This document shows, piece after piece, positions 1 to 7,254 of a DNA stretch of 9,322 nucleotides. Position 1 is the first letter of the stretch, and each line of letters opens with the position of its first letter. A model generated the notes under the pieces. That model worked only from the letters and a program-made list of their open reading frames with translations. It was not told the origin of the DNA and did no database searches. The DNA comes from Candidatus Avelusimicrobium facis (GTDB lineage: Bacteria; Elusimicrobiota; Elusimicrobia; Elusimicrobiales; Elusimicrobiaceae): positions 1-9,322 of the forward strand of contig CAAFHX010000046.1 in the NCBI GenBank assembly GCA_900762815.1. Reading direction: 5' to 3'. The position numbers and the translations under genes are program-made.

Positions 1-391
1 CTTTGGGCAGTCCCATCATATTGGAATAGCTGCCGCCCTCTTCGGCCACATGTTGGCCAATGACCAAGGCCCCCAAGCACAGGGCGTTCATGGCGTCGTG
101 CTCCACCCCTTGGTGGGCGGAGTATGCGTCATGGCAGACGCAGGCGTATACGCCCCGGATTTTATTGGCGGCAATGCACATCCCAATGCCGCTGCCGCAA
201 ATCAGCACGGCGCGCTCGGCCCGGTGGCCGGTCAGCAATGCCCCCGCTTTGGCGGCATAATCGGGGAAGTCCACCCGTTGCGTATCCGGGCAACCGCAGT
301 CTAGGACTTCGTGCCCCAACGCTTTGATTTTATTGACCACGGTTTCTTTTAAGGCAAAGCCCGCATGGTCGCAGGCAACGGCTACTTTCAT
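1..391 (-). CDS. rpiB: RpiB/LacA/LacB-family sugar-phosphate isomerase, 3' end cut by window edge
   Basis: The frame is open from ATG at 391 to the left edge, giving 130 residues; the family is usually about 145-150, so roughly the last 15-20 are missing. Visible family marks are the N-terminal CDHAGF (residues 7-12), VDFPDYA (40-46), and LICGSGIGMCIAANK (63-77) with the catalytic-type Cys65, then CHDAYSAH (86-93) with His87 and VEHDAMN (96-102). RpiB interconverts ribose-5-phosphate and ribulose-5-phosphate; relatives act on allose-6-, galactose-6- or erythrulose-4-phosphate, so the substrate is not fixed. The usual GxRVIG phosphate-binding arginine is Leu here (GALVIG, about residues 107-112), and the following stretch is unlike the normal helix. 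The start is supported by AGGAG, which overlaps the gmhA stop codon (TAGGAG). Nine bases separate it from gmhA, so the two are surely co-transcribed. The family is certain; the function as a true ribose-5-phosphate isomerase is less so. Confidence 0.9.
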   Translation of the reverse strand, partial: MKVAVACDHAGFALKETVVNKIKALGHEVLDCGCPDTQRVDFPDYAAKAGALLTGHRAERAVLICGSGIGMCIAANKIRGVYACVCHDAYSAHQGVEHDAMNALCLGALVIGQHVAEEGGSYSNMMGLPK

Positions 392-400
392 GTTCTGCTC

Positions 401-958
401 CTAAAGGGCGCGGTCTACAATTTCGCAGACGCTGTGCCCTATAAAAATATGACATTCCTGTACGCGCGGCGTATTGGGCCATCTGACCACCAACGGCAAA
501 TCCACCACGTCTTTAATCGTGCCCCCGTCCTTGCCCAAGAAAGCGGCGGTATAGCAGCCGCGCTGCCTGGCCAGCTCCAGGGCCAGCTGTACGTTTTTGC
601 TGTTGCCAGAGGTAGAGATGCCGATGACCACATCCCCCTTGCGGGCAAAGCCGTCTATCTGGCGGGAAAAAACCACATCATAGCCATAGTCGTTTCCGAC
701 GGCGGTTACGGTAGAGGTATTGGTGTTTAAAGCCAGCGCGGGGAACGATTTGCGCTCTTTTTTAAAGCGGCCGACAAATTCCGCCGCAATATGCTGGGCA
801 TCCCCGGCGCTGCCGCCGTTGCCCATTAAAATCACTTGGTTGCCATTTTTGAACGCTTCAATAATCCGGTCCGCCAGGGTTTGTACTTGGGGGCCTAAAT
901 TTTCTTTGACGTACGTAACGGCGGCAATCAGTTCATCGGCTTCTTTTTGCAAAAACAT
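401..958 (-). CDS. gmhA: GmhA-type phosphoheptose isomerase (SIS domain)
   Basis: This is a 185-residue single SIS-domain protein, close to the roughly 190 of GmhA. GmhA converts sedoheptulose-7-phosphate to D-glycero-D-manno-heptose-7-phosphate in the cytoplasm, the first step towards ADP- or GDP-heptose for LPS core or other glycans. Family marks are MGNGGSAGDAQH (45-56), VGNDYGYDVVFSRQ (87-100), GISTSGNS (113-120) and RVQECHIFIGH (165-175). The residues that bind zinc in GmhA appear conserved: His56 and Glu60 (HxxxE), Gln167 and His175. These separate it from DiaA and from KpsF/KdsD arabinose-5-phosphate isomerases, which carry extra CBS domains. The ATG at 958 has a strong GGAGG five bases upstream. 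It lies 15 bases after batE and 9 before rpiB, in the same operon. Whether the product feeds LPS, S-layer glycan or another heptose path cannot be told here, as no other heptose genes are in view. Confidence 0.92.
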   Translation of the reverse strand: MFLQKEADELIAAVTYVKENLGPQVQTLADRIIEAFKNGNQVILMGNGGSAGDAQHIAAEFVGRFKKERKSFPALALNTNTSTVTAVGNDYGYDVVFSRQIDGFARKGDVVIGISTSGNSKNVQLALELARQRGCYTAAFLGKDGGTIKDVVDLPLVVRWPNTPRVQECHIFIGHSVCEIVDRAL

Positions 959-973
959 ATCGTCCTCCGTAAA

Positions 974-1690
974 TTAAATTTTTTCTAAGGAGCTGCTTTC
1001 CATCCAGCCCTTGATTCCTTGGGACTTGACGACCACTTCGCTCCACTGGTCCTTGGTGTCTTGCACCAGCAATAAACGCCCTTGGGCCACATTGGCCTGC
1101 GCCGGGAATTGCTCCCCCGGGCCGCTGCGCAGCTCCGCCACTGGGGCGGCCACTACCGCCAAAGGCTGGTTTTGCAGCGCCGCGCGCCAAGCATAAAATC
1201 CGCCCACCCCCAAGGCCAACAACAGGGAAAGCAGGGCCGCTTTTCCGCCCCGGCGTTTGACCAGCCAAACAGAGCCTAAGGTGCAGCACAACCAGCACAT
1301 CAAAAAGAACAGCCCCTTCAGCTCGCTTACCGTCAGGCCAAAAAAGACCTGGTGTAATGCGGCGGGCATTCCGGCAGGGACCAAACGTTCGCCGCCGGCC
1401 GCTAAGGCTAAAGCCAGGTTATGGCGCAGGTCTTTGTCCCTGGGGGCCCGCTCAAAGGCCCGGTAATAATTGGCCACGGCCAGCCCCTTGCTGCCCATTT
1501 TAAAATAGCTGTTGCCTATATTGTAGTAAAGATAAGGGTCGTTTGGGTAGGTTTGGAGCAAATCTTCATACGCTGCCAAGGCAGCGGCGTACTTGCCTTG
1601 GCGGTATAAATTTTCGGCCTGGTTCCAATCCGCCGCCGCTGTCCACGGCCCCAGTAAAATCAAACATCCCAAAGCAAGCAGTTTCTTCAT
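974..1690 (-). CDS. batE: BatE: TPR protein with two membrane segments and C-terminal SH3 domain
   Basis: This 238-residue protein has the full BatE layout. Residues 1-20 look like a Sec signal (MKKLLALGCLILLG...AAA). Two TPR-like units follow at about 22-89 (NLYRQGKYAAALAAYEDLL, YYNIGNSYFKMG). Two hydrophobic segments lie at about 124-144 and 151-168, separated by a short basic loop (KRRGGK). A bacterial SH3-type domain fills about 176-236 (VAELRSGPGEQF ... GWMESSSLEKI). The predicted topology puts both TPR and SH3 in the periplasm with the KRRGG loop inside. BatE is the last gene of classical Bat operons and its molecular role is not known; the domains suggest protein-protein or peptidoglycan contact. 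Its ATG overlaps the batD stop (ATGA, 4 bases), and AAGGGGA upstream can serve as a ribosome site. TPR and SH3 domains alone are common; the assignment rests on their combination and the position after batD. Confidence 0.85.
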   Translation of the reverse strand: MKKLLALGCLILLGPWTAAADWNQAENLYRQGKYAAALAAYEDLLQTYPNDPYLYYNIGNSYFKMGSKGLAVANYYRAFERAPRDKDLRHNLALALAAGGERLVPAGMPAALHQVFFGLTVSELKGLFFLMCWLCCTLGSVWLVKRRGGKAALLSLLLALGVGGFYAWRAALQNQPLAVVAAPVAELRSGPGEQFPAQANVAQGRLLLVQDTKDQWSEVVVKSQGIKGWMESSSLEKI

Positions 1691-3507
1691 TTGCGCTTCC
1701 CCTTTTCCATATCACTGATCCATTGCGCCGCCCGGCGCGCCAAGCTGGCCGTACCTTGCCCTTGTAAATCCACCGGGGCAAAGCGCGCCGCGTCCAACTG
1801 TTTCCACAAGGTTTCAAAAGACGCCAGCAGCACGGCGGGGCACCCGCGCGCTTGCAGCGCTGCAGCAATGTCGCGCAGCGGCAGGCTGGCCGTGTGGACC
1901 CCGTAACGGACGGACAAATAGGTGGAGAGCGCCTCGGCCACGGCCTCGGGGCTTTCGGCCCGTTTGAGGTTGGCGCGCGCTTTGGACACAGAGCGTTTGC
2001 CCGCCCAGGTTTGTTTATCGGTCAAGGCATATAAAGCGCAGGTCAGCAGTAGCAGCCCAAAGGCTATATTTCCGGCGGAGCTTCTGCCCAACCGGGCCAA
2101 GAAATCGGCTTGCCCTTCAAACGGGTGCGTTTTGAGGTAGCGGATATCCGTGCCCAAGGTGCGCAGGCCGCCGTTTAAATCGGTTTGCGTGGCAAAGTCA
2201 AAGCCGGAATCCACCTTAGAAGATGGCGTTACCCGCAGCGAAAGCGGCTGCGTCAGCAGCGTGCGGTAGGTTTGGGCCGCCGGGTCATAATAAGACCATG
2301 CCAGCGGGGGAATTTGGTACAACCCCGATGACACCGGCACCAGCACCGTTTTGAAAATTTTGTAGCTTTTAAGCGTCCCGTTGCCGGGCACCGAGCCGGA
2401 GGTGGCGACCACATCATACACCTTAAATCCGTTGAGCGGGGGGATTTTAAGCTCAGCGGTGGGTTTTAAATTGCCCGGGCCGTTGACCTTGACGGTCAGG
2501 TTCACCGCTTCCCCGGCTTCTACTTCGCTGCGGTCCAATGAGGCGGAAACCGTATAGCCGGTGCCTACCGCGCCGTAAAAGCTGGCGGGCCGGTTGGGCG
2601 CAGGGACCGGGCGAATAGTGAAGGAAACAGGGTTGGACTGCACCAACTGCGCCTCTTGGGACAGCGAGGCGAACATCCGGTCAAACATAGACAGGTCCAG
2701 CCGCCCGGCGGGAATGTATTTGACGCTGGCGGCCCCGGCTGTGGCGGGCCCGGCGCTGACGCCGCTGAGCGCGTAGCGCTTTTCCATGTAAGAATATGTC
2801 TTGCCGTCTATAATTTGCTGGCCTTCCGAGGTGCTTATTTCTTCCATAAATAAATTGGAAGGGGTCGGCGCGCTATAAGGGGCATTGTCCACAAACGGGC
2901 GGGCATAATAAAACCGCACCCCCAGCAGCACCGTTTGGTTGACATAAGGGTTTTTGTCGCTGGCGGCAGCCACCATAAAAAACATTTTTTGGCCCTGGCG
3001 GGCGGCCAAGTTGTACAGGTCCCGTTCCAGCGGGGGCATATTGGCCGGGGCTTGGGCCACAGGGGCCGCTTTACGCGCCGACGCGGCGGCACCGCTGGGA
3101 GCTTTGGCGGCTGGCGGGCGGGCGGGAGCCTGCGTTGCCCGGTAAACCGTTACGGTAATGGGTTCGGTTTGGTACGTTTTATTGCCGTAGTGCAGCGAAA
3201 TCGGCCCGATGACCGCCTTGCCGGGAAAGCGCGGCAGCATAACATATTCAAAGGTGCTGGTGGCATGAAAGTTATTGATTTGCCGCGCGCTGGAGCTCAT
3301 AAATACGTTAAACGCCGGCAAGCTGGGCAGCGTGGGGGTGATGTCCCCGGCGGCGCCGTCTACGGTAACGGTTAATTTTAACTCATCATCCATTGTCAGC
3401 GAGGTTTTGTTTACATGGGCTGCCAAGCTAATCCCTACCGGGTCAAACGCGGCCCACGCCGGGGTGCAGCACAAAAGGCAAAAGAGTAAAAGAAAGCGTC
3501 GGAACAT
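1687..3507 (-). CDS. batD: BatD: large exported protein with beta-rich ectodomain and one membrane anchor
   Basis: This 606-residue protein has a Sec signal at 1-20 (MFRRFLLLFCLLCCTPAWAA). A beta-rich N-terminal ectodomain begins FDPVGISLAAHVNKTSLTMDDELKLTVTV and contains ARQINNF at 75-80, both typical of BatD (Pfam oxygen-tolerance family). An Ala/Pro-rich linker at about 125-158 separates it from a second region, and another Ig-like repeat starts near 318 (YTVSASLDRSEVEAGEAVNLTVKV). One membrane segment lies at about 478-496. The C-terminal tail of about 110 residues is helical and predicted cytoplasmic (AEALSTYLSVRYGV ... LDAARFAP). Most of the protein should thus be periplasmic. Its biochemical role is unknown; family context points to a scaffold for the BatA/B/C complex. 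It starts one base after the batC stop, with AAGGA upstream, and overlaps batE by 4 bases. The tail resembles that of the small protein upstream of batA (see findings). Confidence 0.88.
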   Translation of the reverse strand: MFRRFLLLFCLLCCTPAWAAFDPVGISLAAHVNKTSLTMDDELKLTVTVDGAAGDITPTLPSLPAFNVFMSSSARQINNFHATSTFEYVMLPRFPGKAVIGPISLHYGNKTYQTEPITVTVYRATQAPARPPAAKAPSGAAASARKAAPVAQAPANMPPLERDLYNLAARQGQKMFFMVAAASDKNPYVNQTVLLGVRFYYARPFVDNAPYSAPTPSNLFMEEISTSEGQQIIDGKTYSYMEKRYALSGVSAGPATAGAASVKYIPAGRLDLSMFDRMFASLSQEAQLVQSNPVSFTIRPVPAPNRPASFYGAVGTGYTVSASLDRSEVEAGEAVNLTVKVNGPGNLKPTAELKIPPLNGFKVYDVVATSGSVPGNGTLKSYKIFKTVLVPVSSGLYQIPPLAWSYYDPAAQTYRTLLTQPLSLRVTPSSKVDSGFDFATQTDLNGGLRTLGTDIRYLKTHPFEGQADFLARLGRSSAGNIAFGLLLLTCALYALTDKQTWAGKRSVSKARANLKRAESPEAVAEALSTYLSVRYGVHTASLPLRDIAAALQARGCPAVLLASFETLWKQLDAARFAPVDLQGQGTASLARRAAQWISDMEKGKRK

Positions 3508-3508
3508 A

Positions 3509-4162
3509 TTACCAATCCTTCTCCACGGTTTGGGCGGGCGGAGCTGTATTGCCGGGGGCGCGTTTGTATTCGTTTTCTTTGGCCATGGACAAGACGCGTT
3601 CGGCGTCTGCGCGGTCCATCCGGCCGGCGTCGTCGGGTTGCGGCGGGGCCGATTGCGGGGCCTGCCCTTGGTTTTGCCCGTCCTGCGGGTCTTGGTTATC
3701 CGAGGAGTTATCTTGATTTTGGTTATGGTTTTGCTGGTCCTTGTCCTGCTGTTTTTCTTGCCAGACCAACTGTAAATTGTGCACGGCTTCTTTGTCTTGC
3801 GGGTTGGCCCGCACGGCGGCTTTATAGCTTTCTATGGCTTGGGCTTTATCCCCGGCGCGGTAATAGGCATTGCCCAAATTGTAGAGGGCGTCTTGGCGGT
3901 AGGGGTTATCCGTTTTGGCGGCTTTTTGATAGGCCGCTTGCGCCTGGGTGTATTCGTTTAAGCGGTAATAAGCGTCCCCGGCGTTAAATAAGGCGCGGGC
4001 ATCCTGCGGGTACTTTTTTAAAATGGCGTTGTAGCTGTTAAGCGCGGAGCCGTATTTTTGCTTTTGGTAAAATTGACCGCCTTGGCGCAGCTGGGCGCGC
4101 ACCCCGGCCTGAGCCGCCGCGGCCAACACGAAACATCCCCCTACGCAAAGCAGTTTCTTCAT
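3509..4162 (-). CDS. batC: BatC: exported TPR protein with Gln/Asn/Asp-rich linker
   Basis: This is a 217-residue protein with a Sec signal at about 1-19 (MKKLLCVGGCFVLAAAAQA). Three TPR units span about 24-124, with repeating patterns QFYQKQKYGSALNSYNAILKK, ALFNAGDAYYRLNEYTQAQAAYQKA and ALYNLGNAYYRAGDKAQAIESYKAA. Residues 134-178 are a low-complexity Gln/Asn/Asp/Pro linker. A C-terminal block at 181-217 (MDRADAERVLSMAKENEYK ... VEKDW) resembles the conserved end of BatC proteins as I remember them. It is predicted periplasmic and probably binds its VWA or BatD partners through the TPRs. The ATG at 4162 lies 18 bases after batB. The ribosome site is weak and distant (AAGG, about 12 bases away, with an A-rich spacer), unlike most genes here. 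The next gene begins one base after its stop. TPR alone would be nonspecific; position and tail make BatC convincing. Confidence 0.87.
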   Translation of the reverse strand: MKKLLCVGGCFVLAAAAQAGVRAQLRQGGQFYQKQKYGSALNSYNAILKKYPQDARALFNAGDAYYRLNEYTQAQAAYQKAAKTDNPYRQDALYNLGNAYYRAGDKAQAIESYKAAVRANPQDKEAVHNLQLVWQEKQQDKDQQNHNQNQDNSSDNQDPQDGQNQGQAPQSAPPQPDDAGRMDRADAERVLSMAKENEYKRAPGNTAPPAQTVEKDW

Positions 4163-4180
4163 TTTTTTATTGTACCTTTT

Positions 4181-5206
4181 TTATTTTGCTCCGTCTTGCC
4201 CGCGCCGCGGCTTAAACGGCAGCAGCGCCGCCGCGCAAAAGCACAAAATAGCCAAAGCCAGCGGAATTTGATAACGGTTCTTGTACCCGGCCCGGGAGGA
4301 AGCCGCGGTGGTGCTGCGGTCTAAGTCCTGCACGGCTTGCCCCACCTTGGCGGCCACTTGGGCGGGGGAGGTGTATTGGATATACATTCCTTGCGTGGCG
4401 GCGGCCAGGGCGGCCAGGCTCTTTTCGTCCAGCTTGGTTACTATGGTTTTGCCTTGGCTGTCTTTTTTGTATTCCAATACCTTGCCCGAAACATCCGTGC
4501 GCTGGGCAATCAGTTCCCCTTGCGGGGTGCCGATGCCGATGGCGATGATGCGGATGCCTTCCTGCTGCGCCGCTTTTTGCGCCTGCGCCAATTCCTGCGG
4601 GATGTGGTCCTCTCCGTCTGTCAATAAAATCAGGGCTTTTTTGCCGGGATATTTGGCCAGCATGTGCGCCGCCAGCTCCACCGGGGCCGCTAAGGAGGTG
4701 CCGGCCACGGGCAGCATATCCGGCTGCAGAGTGGAGACGAAATATTTTAAGGCGTCGTCATCGGTGGTAATGGGGCATTGGATAAACGCTTGGGAGGTAA
4801 AGGCAATCAGCCCGATGCGCTCGTTGGGCAAGTGGTTAATCAGCATACGCAACATATTTTTGGCGCTGGCCAGACGGTCGGGGCGTACGTCGCGCGCCCG
4901 CATGGAGGCCGATACATCCACCGCAATGACCGTTTGGGCGAAATTTCCCTCGGCCTGGACGATTTCCACGCCCCATTGAGGCCGGGCCAAGGCCGCAAAA
5001 ACAAAGAAAAGCCCCAACAAGAACAAGCCTGTCTTGTATTTGCCCCAAGCGTCTCCGCCCCGGGTTAAGCGGGCGTACGCCGCCGGGCCAAACAAGGCGC
5101 GGGTGATGCGGCGCTTGCGCACTTGGCCCAAGCGGCACAAGAGGCCGACGGCTCCCAAGGCCGCTAAAAAGTACAAAAAATAAATGGGTTTTTCAAATAA
5201 TTCCAT
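4181..5206 (-). CDS. batB: BatB: membrane-anchored VWA-domain protein
   Basis: This 341-residue protein has two N-terminal membrane segments at about 8-25 and 57-75, the second followed by the ALARPQWG motif (72-79) typical of BatA/BatB. A von Willebrand A domain spans about 91-290. The metal-ion site (MIDAS) is complete: D97-V-S99-A-S101, Thr170 (GTSLAAP) and Asp197 (LLTDGED). A C-terminal membrane segment lies at about 312-330, followed by a basic tail (KPRRG). The VWA domain sits between membrane segments and binds partners through Mg2+ or a similar ion; MoxR ATPases are the usual functional partners. The ATG at 5206 lies inside the end of batA (14-base overlap). Only a weak GGGTG ribosome site precedes it, so translation probably depends on coupling to batA. 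It is placed as BatB rather than BatA because of its order and the usual pair layout. Confidence 0.9.
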   Translation of the reverse strand: MELFEKPIYFLYFLAALGAVGLLCRLGQVRKRRITRALFGPAAYARLTRGGDAWGKYKTGLFLLGLFFVFAALARPQWGVEIVQAEGNFAQTVIAVDVSASMRARDVRPDRLASAKNMLRMLINHLPNERIGLIAFTSQAFIQCPITTDDDALKYFVSTLQPDMLPVAGTSLAAPVELAAHMLAKYPGKKALILLTDGEDHIPQELAQAQKAAQQEGIRIIAIGIGTPQGELIAQRTDVSGKVLEYKKDSQGKTIVTKLDEKSLAALAAATQGMYIQYTSPAQVAAKVGQAVQDLDRSTTAASSRAGYKNRYQIPLALAILCFCAAALLPFKPRRGQDGAK

Positions 5207-6338
5207 AGTCAGGCACCCGAATCAATACCAGCTGGCGCAAGGCCAGGCCCAGCAGCAGCAAGGCCAACCCCCACAGCAAAAAGGGGCGGTACATGTCGCT
5301 GCGGCTGACGCGGGCGGCTTGCGTGAAATCGGTTTTTTCCAAGGCATTGATTTGATTGTAAATCTCTTGCAATTCCAGCTCGTTTTTGGCGCGGTAAAAT
5401 TCCCCGCCCGTTTCTTTGGCAATGTTCATCAGCAGTCCCTCATCAATTTCATCTTCGGCGCTGGAAAAGAGGGTGCTGCCCGGGGGGCTGGCCGTGGCAA
5501 TGGTGTATACCTTAATGCCATAGGCCGCCGCCGCCTTGGCCGAGAGTAGGGGGTCTAAGGCCCCGGCATTATTGGAGCCGTCGGTCAACAACAAAATGAC
5601 CTTGCTTTTGGCGGTGCTGTCTTTTAAATGGCTGGCAGCCACGCCCAAGGCGTCGCCGATGGCGGTCAAAGTCGGGTCCACCACGCCGATGAACAAAGAG
5701 GCCACCAGCTCTTTGACGGCCTCGTGGTCCAAGGTCAGCGGCGCGGCCAAAGAGGCGTTTTTGGCAAACAAGGTCAGCCCGATGCGGTCATTGAAGCGTT
5801 TGCCGATAAAGTTAATGGCGGTTTTCTGTGCGGCGACAAAACGGGAGGGATAAAAATCCCGGTTGGCCATACTGGCCGAAGTATCCAGCACCAGCATAAT
5901 GTCTATCCCCTGGGTGGGGGGCAGTTTGTCGGTGCGGATGGTCATAGGCCGCGCCAGCGCCACAATAAACAAAGCCAGCCCCACCAGCCCCAACACCCGG
6001 GGCAAGTGCCGGTTGCCTAAAACCGCCAGGGAAAAGGGCTCCGGCAAGGACCCGGTTAAGGGATAATCCAGCGGGCGTTGAAACCTTTGCGGACAAAACA
6101 CCTGCAGCAGCAAAAGCAGCTTCGGGATAATCAGCAGCCACAAAAAGCCCGGGTTTAAAAAGGTCATTTGCCCGTGGTATAGTTTTTGCAAAAGCAGCAG
6201 CCCCAGCAACAGCAAGGTGCTGCATGTAAAAAACAAAAGCGCCGCCCCGGTCGCGCGCGGAAAACGCCGCAGCCCCACCGAAAGCAGCAGGCTCAGCAAA
6301 AGCAACCCCAGAGAAATCAAAAAGAGCAGGTTAATCAT
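5193..6338 (-). CDS. batA: BatA: membrane-anchored VWA-domain protein with extended N-terminus
   Basis: This is a 381-residue protein. The typical BatA start (TFLNPGFLWLLIIPKLLLL, from residue 59) is preceded by 57 extra residues holding two more hydrophobic segments, at about 3-22 and 31-51. Further membrane segments lie at about 64-80, 113-130 (followed by ALARPMT) and 354-372. The VWA domain at about 145-335 has a complete MIDAS: D152-T-S154-A-S156, Thr225 (TAIGDALG) and Asp253 (LLTDGSNNAG). VWA proteins of this type couple to MoxR-family AAA+ ATPases. The start at 6338 is chosen because AAGGAGG stands six bases upstream; the internal ATG at 6167, which would give a usual-length protein, has only a weak CGGGC. 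The start overlaps the preceding gene by 8 bases and the end overlaps batB by 14. The family is sure; the extension is supported by the ribosome site but should be checked. Confidence 0.9.
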   Translation of the reverse strand: MINLLFLISLGLLLLSLLLSVGLRRFPRATGAALLFFTCSTLLLLGLLLLQKLYHGQMTFLNPGFLWLLIIPKLLLLLQVFCPQRFQRPLDYPLTGSLPEPFSLAVLGNRHLPRVLGLVGLALFIVALARPMTIRTDKLPPTQGIDIMLVLDTSASMANRDFYPSRFVAAQKTAINFIGKRFNDRIGLTLFAKNASLAAPLTLDHEAVKELVASLFIGVVDPTLTAIGDALGVAASHLKDSTAKSKVILLLTDGSNNAGALDPLLSAKAAAAYGIKVYTIATASPPGSTLFSSAEDEIDEGLLMNIAKETGGEFYRAKNELELQEIYNQINALEKTDFTQAARVSRSDMYRPFLLWGLALLLLGLALRQLVLIRVPDYGII

Positions 6339-7254
6339 GGGGGGCCTCCTTGAGCTCTACCGGCCGGGGGGAGGTCCGGCGGACCAGCTGTTGCAAGGTC
6401 TGCACTTGGGCGTGCATTTGCGTTTCCGTCGGGATCGCGCGGGCGAATTTGACCAAGTCCGCCTCGTCCAAATACCCGCGCAAGGCCGGCAACAGCGGCT
6501 GCATTACGGGCAGTTTGCGCGCCCGGCGCAGCAGCTCCACCGAGGTGTCTGCCGACACATCCAGCCCAAACCGCCGCCAAAAATATTCCCGCAAAATATC
6601 GCCTAACTCCAAGTAAAACAATTTGTATTCGGCCCGCTCCCACAGCCCACTTTGCAAAAGGATTTGTATTTTAGACAGGGCGATTTCATCGGCGGGGCGG
6701 GTGTCTGGCTCCCCGGGCAGCCCGGCTGCCGGTGCCGTGCGAAGCTTCTTCCGCCAAAAGCGCCAGGCAAAATAAACCACCAGCCCCAAGATGAGCACGC
6801 ATAAGAGCCAAATCCACCCGTTGCCGGGGATATATGGCGGGCGGATATCGCGCAGGGTTTTTTCTTTAAAAAATTGGACGGGTTTTATTTCTACGGCTTG
6901 CGGCCGGGAGGTCCCTTGCGCCAAGGCCTTTTCGCCCGAGGGCCCTTGCAACGTAAAGGTAACCGCTGTGAAGGTGGACTTGCCCAAGGTAAAGGGTAAA
7001 AAGCGCAAATCATAAGCGGCCGTACCGGGGGAGAGCGTTTGGCTGCTGGCTTGCAGCAGGTCAAAGTCTTTCGGCAGGTGTTCCGTGTCCAGCGCCACCG
7101 CGTATCCGGGCGTGTGGGAGAGCTCAAAACGCACATCATAAGGCTGGGCAAAAGAAGCCGCTGCGGGCACCTGCTGGCCCGTTACGTGAATTTCTTGCGC
7201 GGCCAGCCAGCCGCCGCAGCCAAGTACTGCCAGCAGAAGAAACCCTTTTTTCAT
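6331..7254 (-). CDS. Bat-operon protein between DUF58 and batA: signal peptide, beta ectodomain, one membrane segment, helical tail
   Basis: This 307-residue protein has a Sec signal at 1-19 (MKKGFLLLAVLGCGGWLAA). A beta-rich ectodomain spans about 20-125 (EIHVTGQQVPAAASFAQPYDVRFELS). A DIRPPYIP motif at 136-143 comes just before a membrane segment at about 147-166. A basic stop-transfer stretch (RFWRKKLR) follows, then a helical cytoplasmic domain at about 187-290 (LGDILREYFWRRFGLDVSADTSVELL ... DEADLVKFARAIP). Genes of this size and shape are found at this place in many Bat clusters and are usually annotated as hypothetical or DUF4381/BatD-like; no standard name or reaction is known to me. 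Its plan is that of a short BatD. The ATG overlaps the DUF58 stop (ATGA), with AAGGAG six bases upstream. Its role is inferred only from the neighbourhood: an accessory membrane part of the MoxR/VWA complex. Confidence 0.82.
   Translation of the reverse strand: MKKGFLLLAVLGCGGWLAAQEIHVTGQQVPAAASFAQPYDVRFELSHTPGYAVALDTEHLPKDFDLLQASSQTLSPGTAAYDLRFLPFTLGKSTFTAVTFTLQGPSGEKALAQGTSRPQAVEIKPVQFFKEKTLRDIRPPYIPGNGWIWLLCVLILGLVVYFAWRFWRKKLRTAPAAGLPGEPDTRPADEIALSKIQILLQSGLWERAEYKLFYLELGDILREYFWRRFGLDVSADTSVELLRRARKLPVMQPLLPALRGYLDEADLVKFARAIPTETQMHAQVQTLQQLVRRTSPRPVELKEAPHD
6345..6351 (-). promoter_or_regulatory. Shine-Dalgarno site fixing the extended batA start
   Basis: On the minus strand AAGGAGG is followed by six cytosines and then the ATG at 6338. 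It lies inside the end of the upstream gene. This is among the best ribosome sites in the window and is the main reason to accept the long form of BatA. Confidence 0.82.

Noticed and set aside
365..730. 121-residue open frame on the plus strand
   Set aside because: It is antisense to gmhA, which has all family motifs and a strong ribosome site.
401..958. SIS protein read as DiaA or as arabinose-5-phosphate isomerase
   Set aside because: The GmhA-type zinc ligands (His56, Glu60, Gln167, His175) are present and no CBS domains follow.
4281..4979. 232-residue open frame on the plus strand
   Set aside because: It lies wholly opposite batB, whose VWA domain and MIDAS are unmistakable; the plus-strand product has no recognisable domain.
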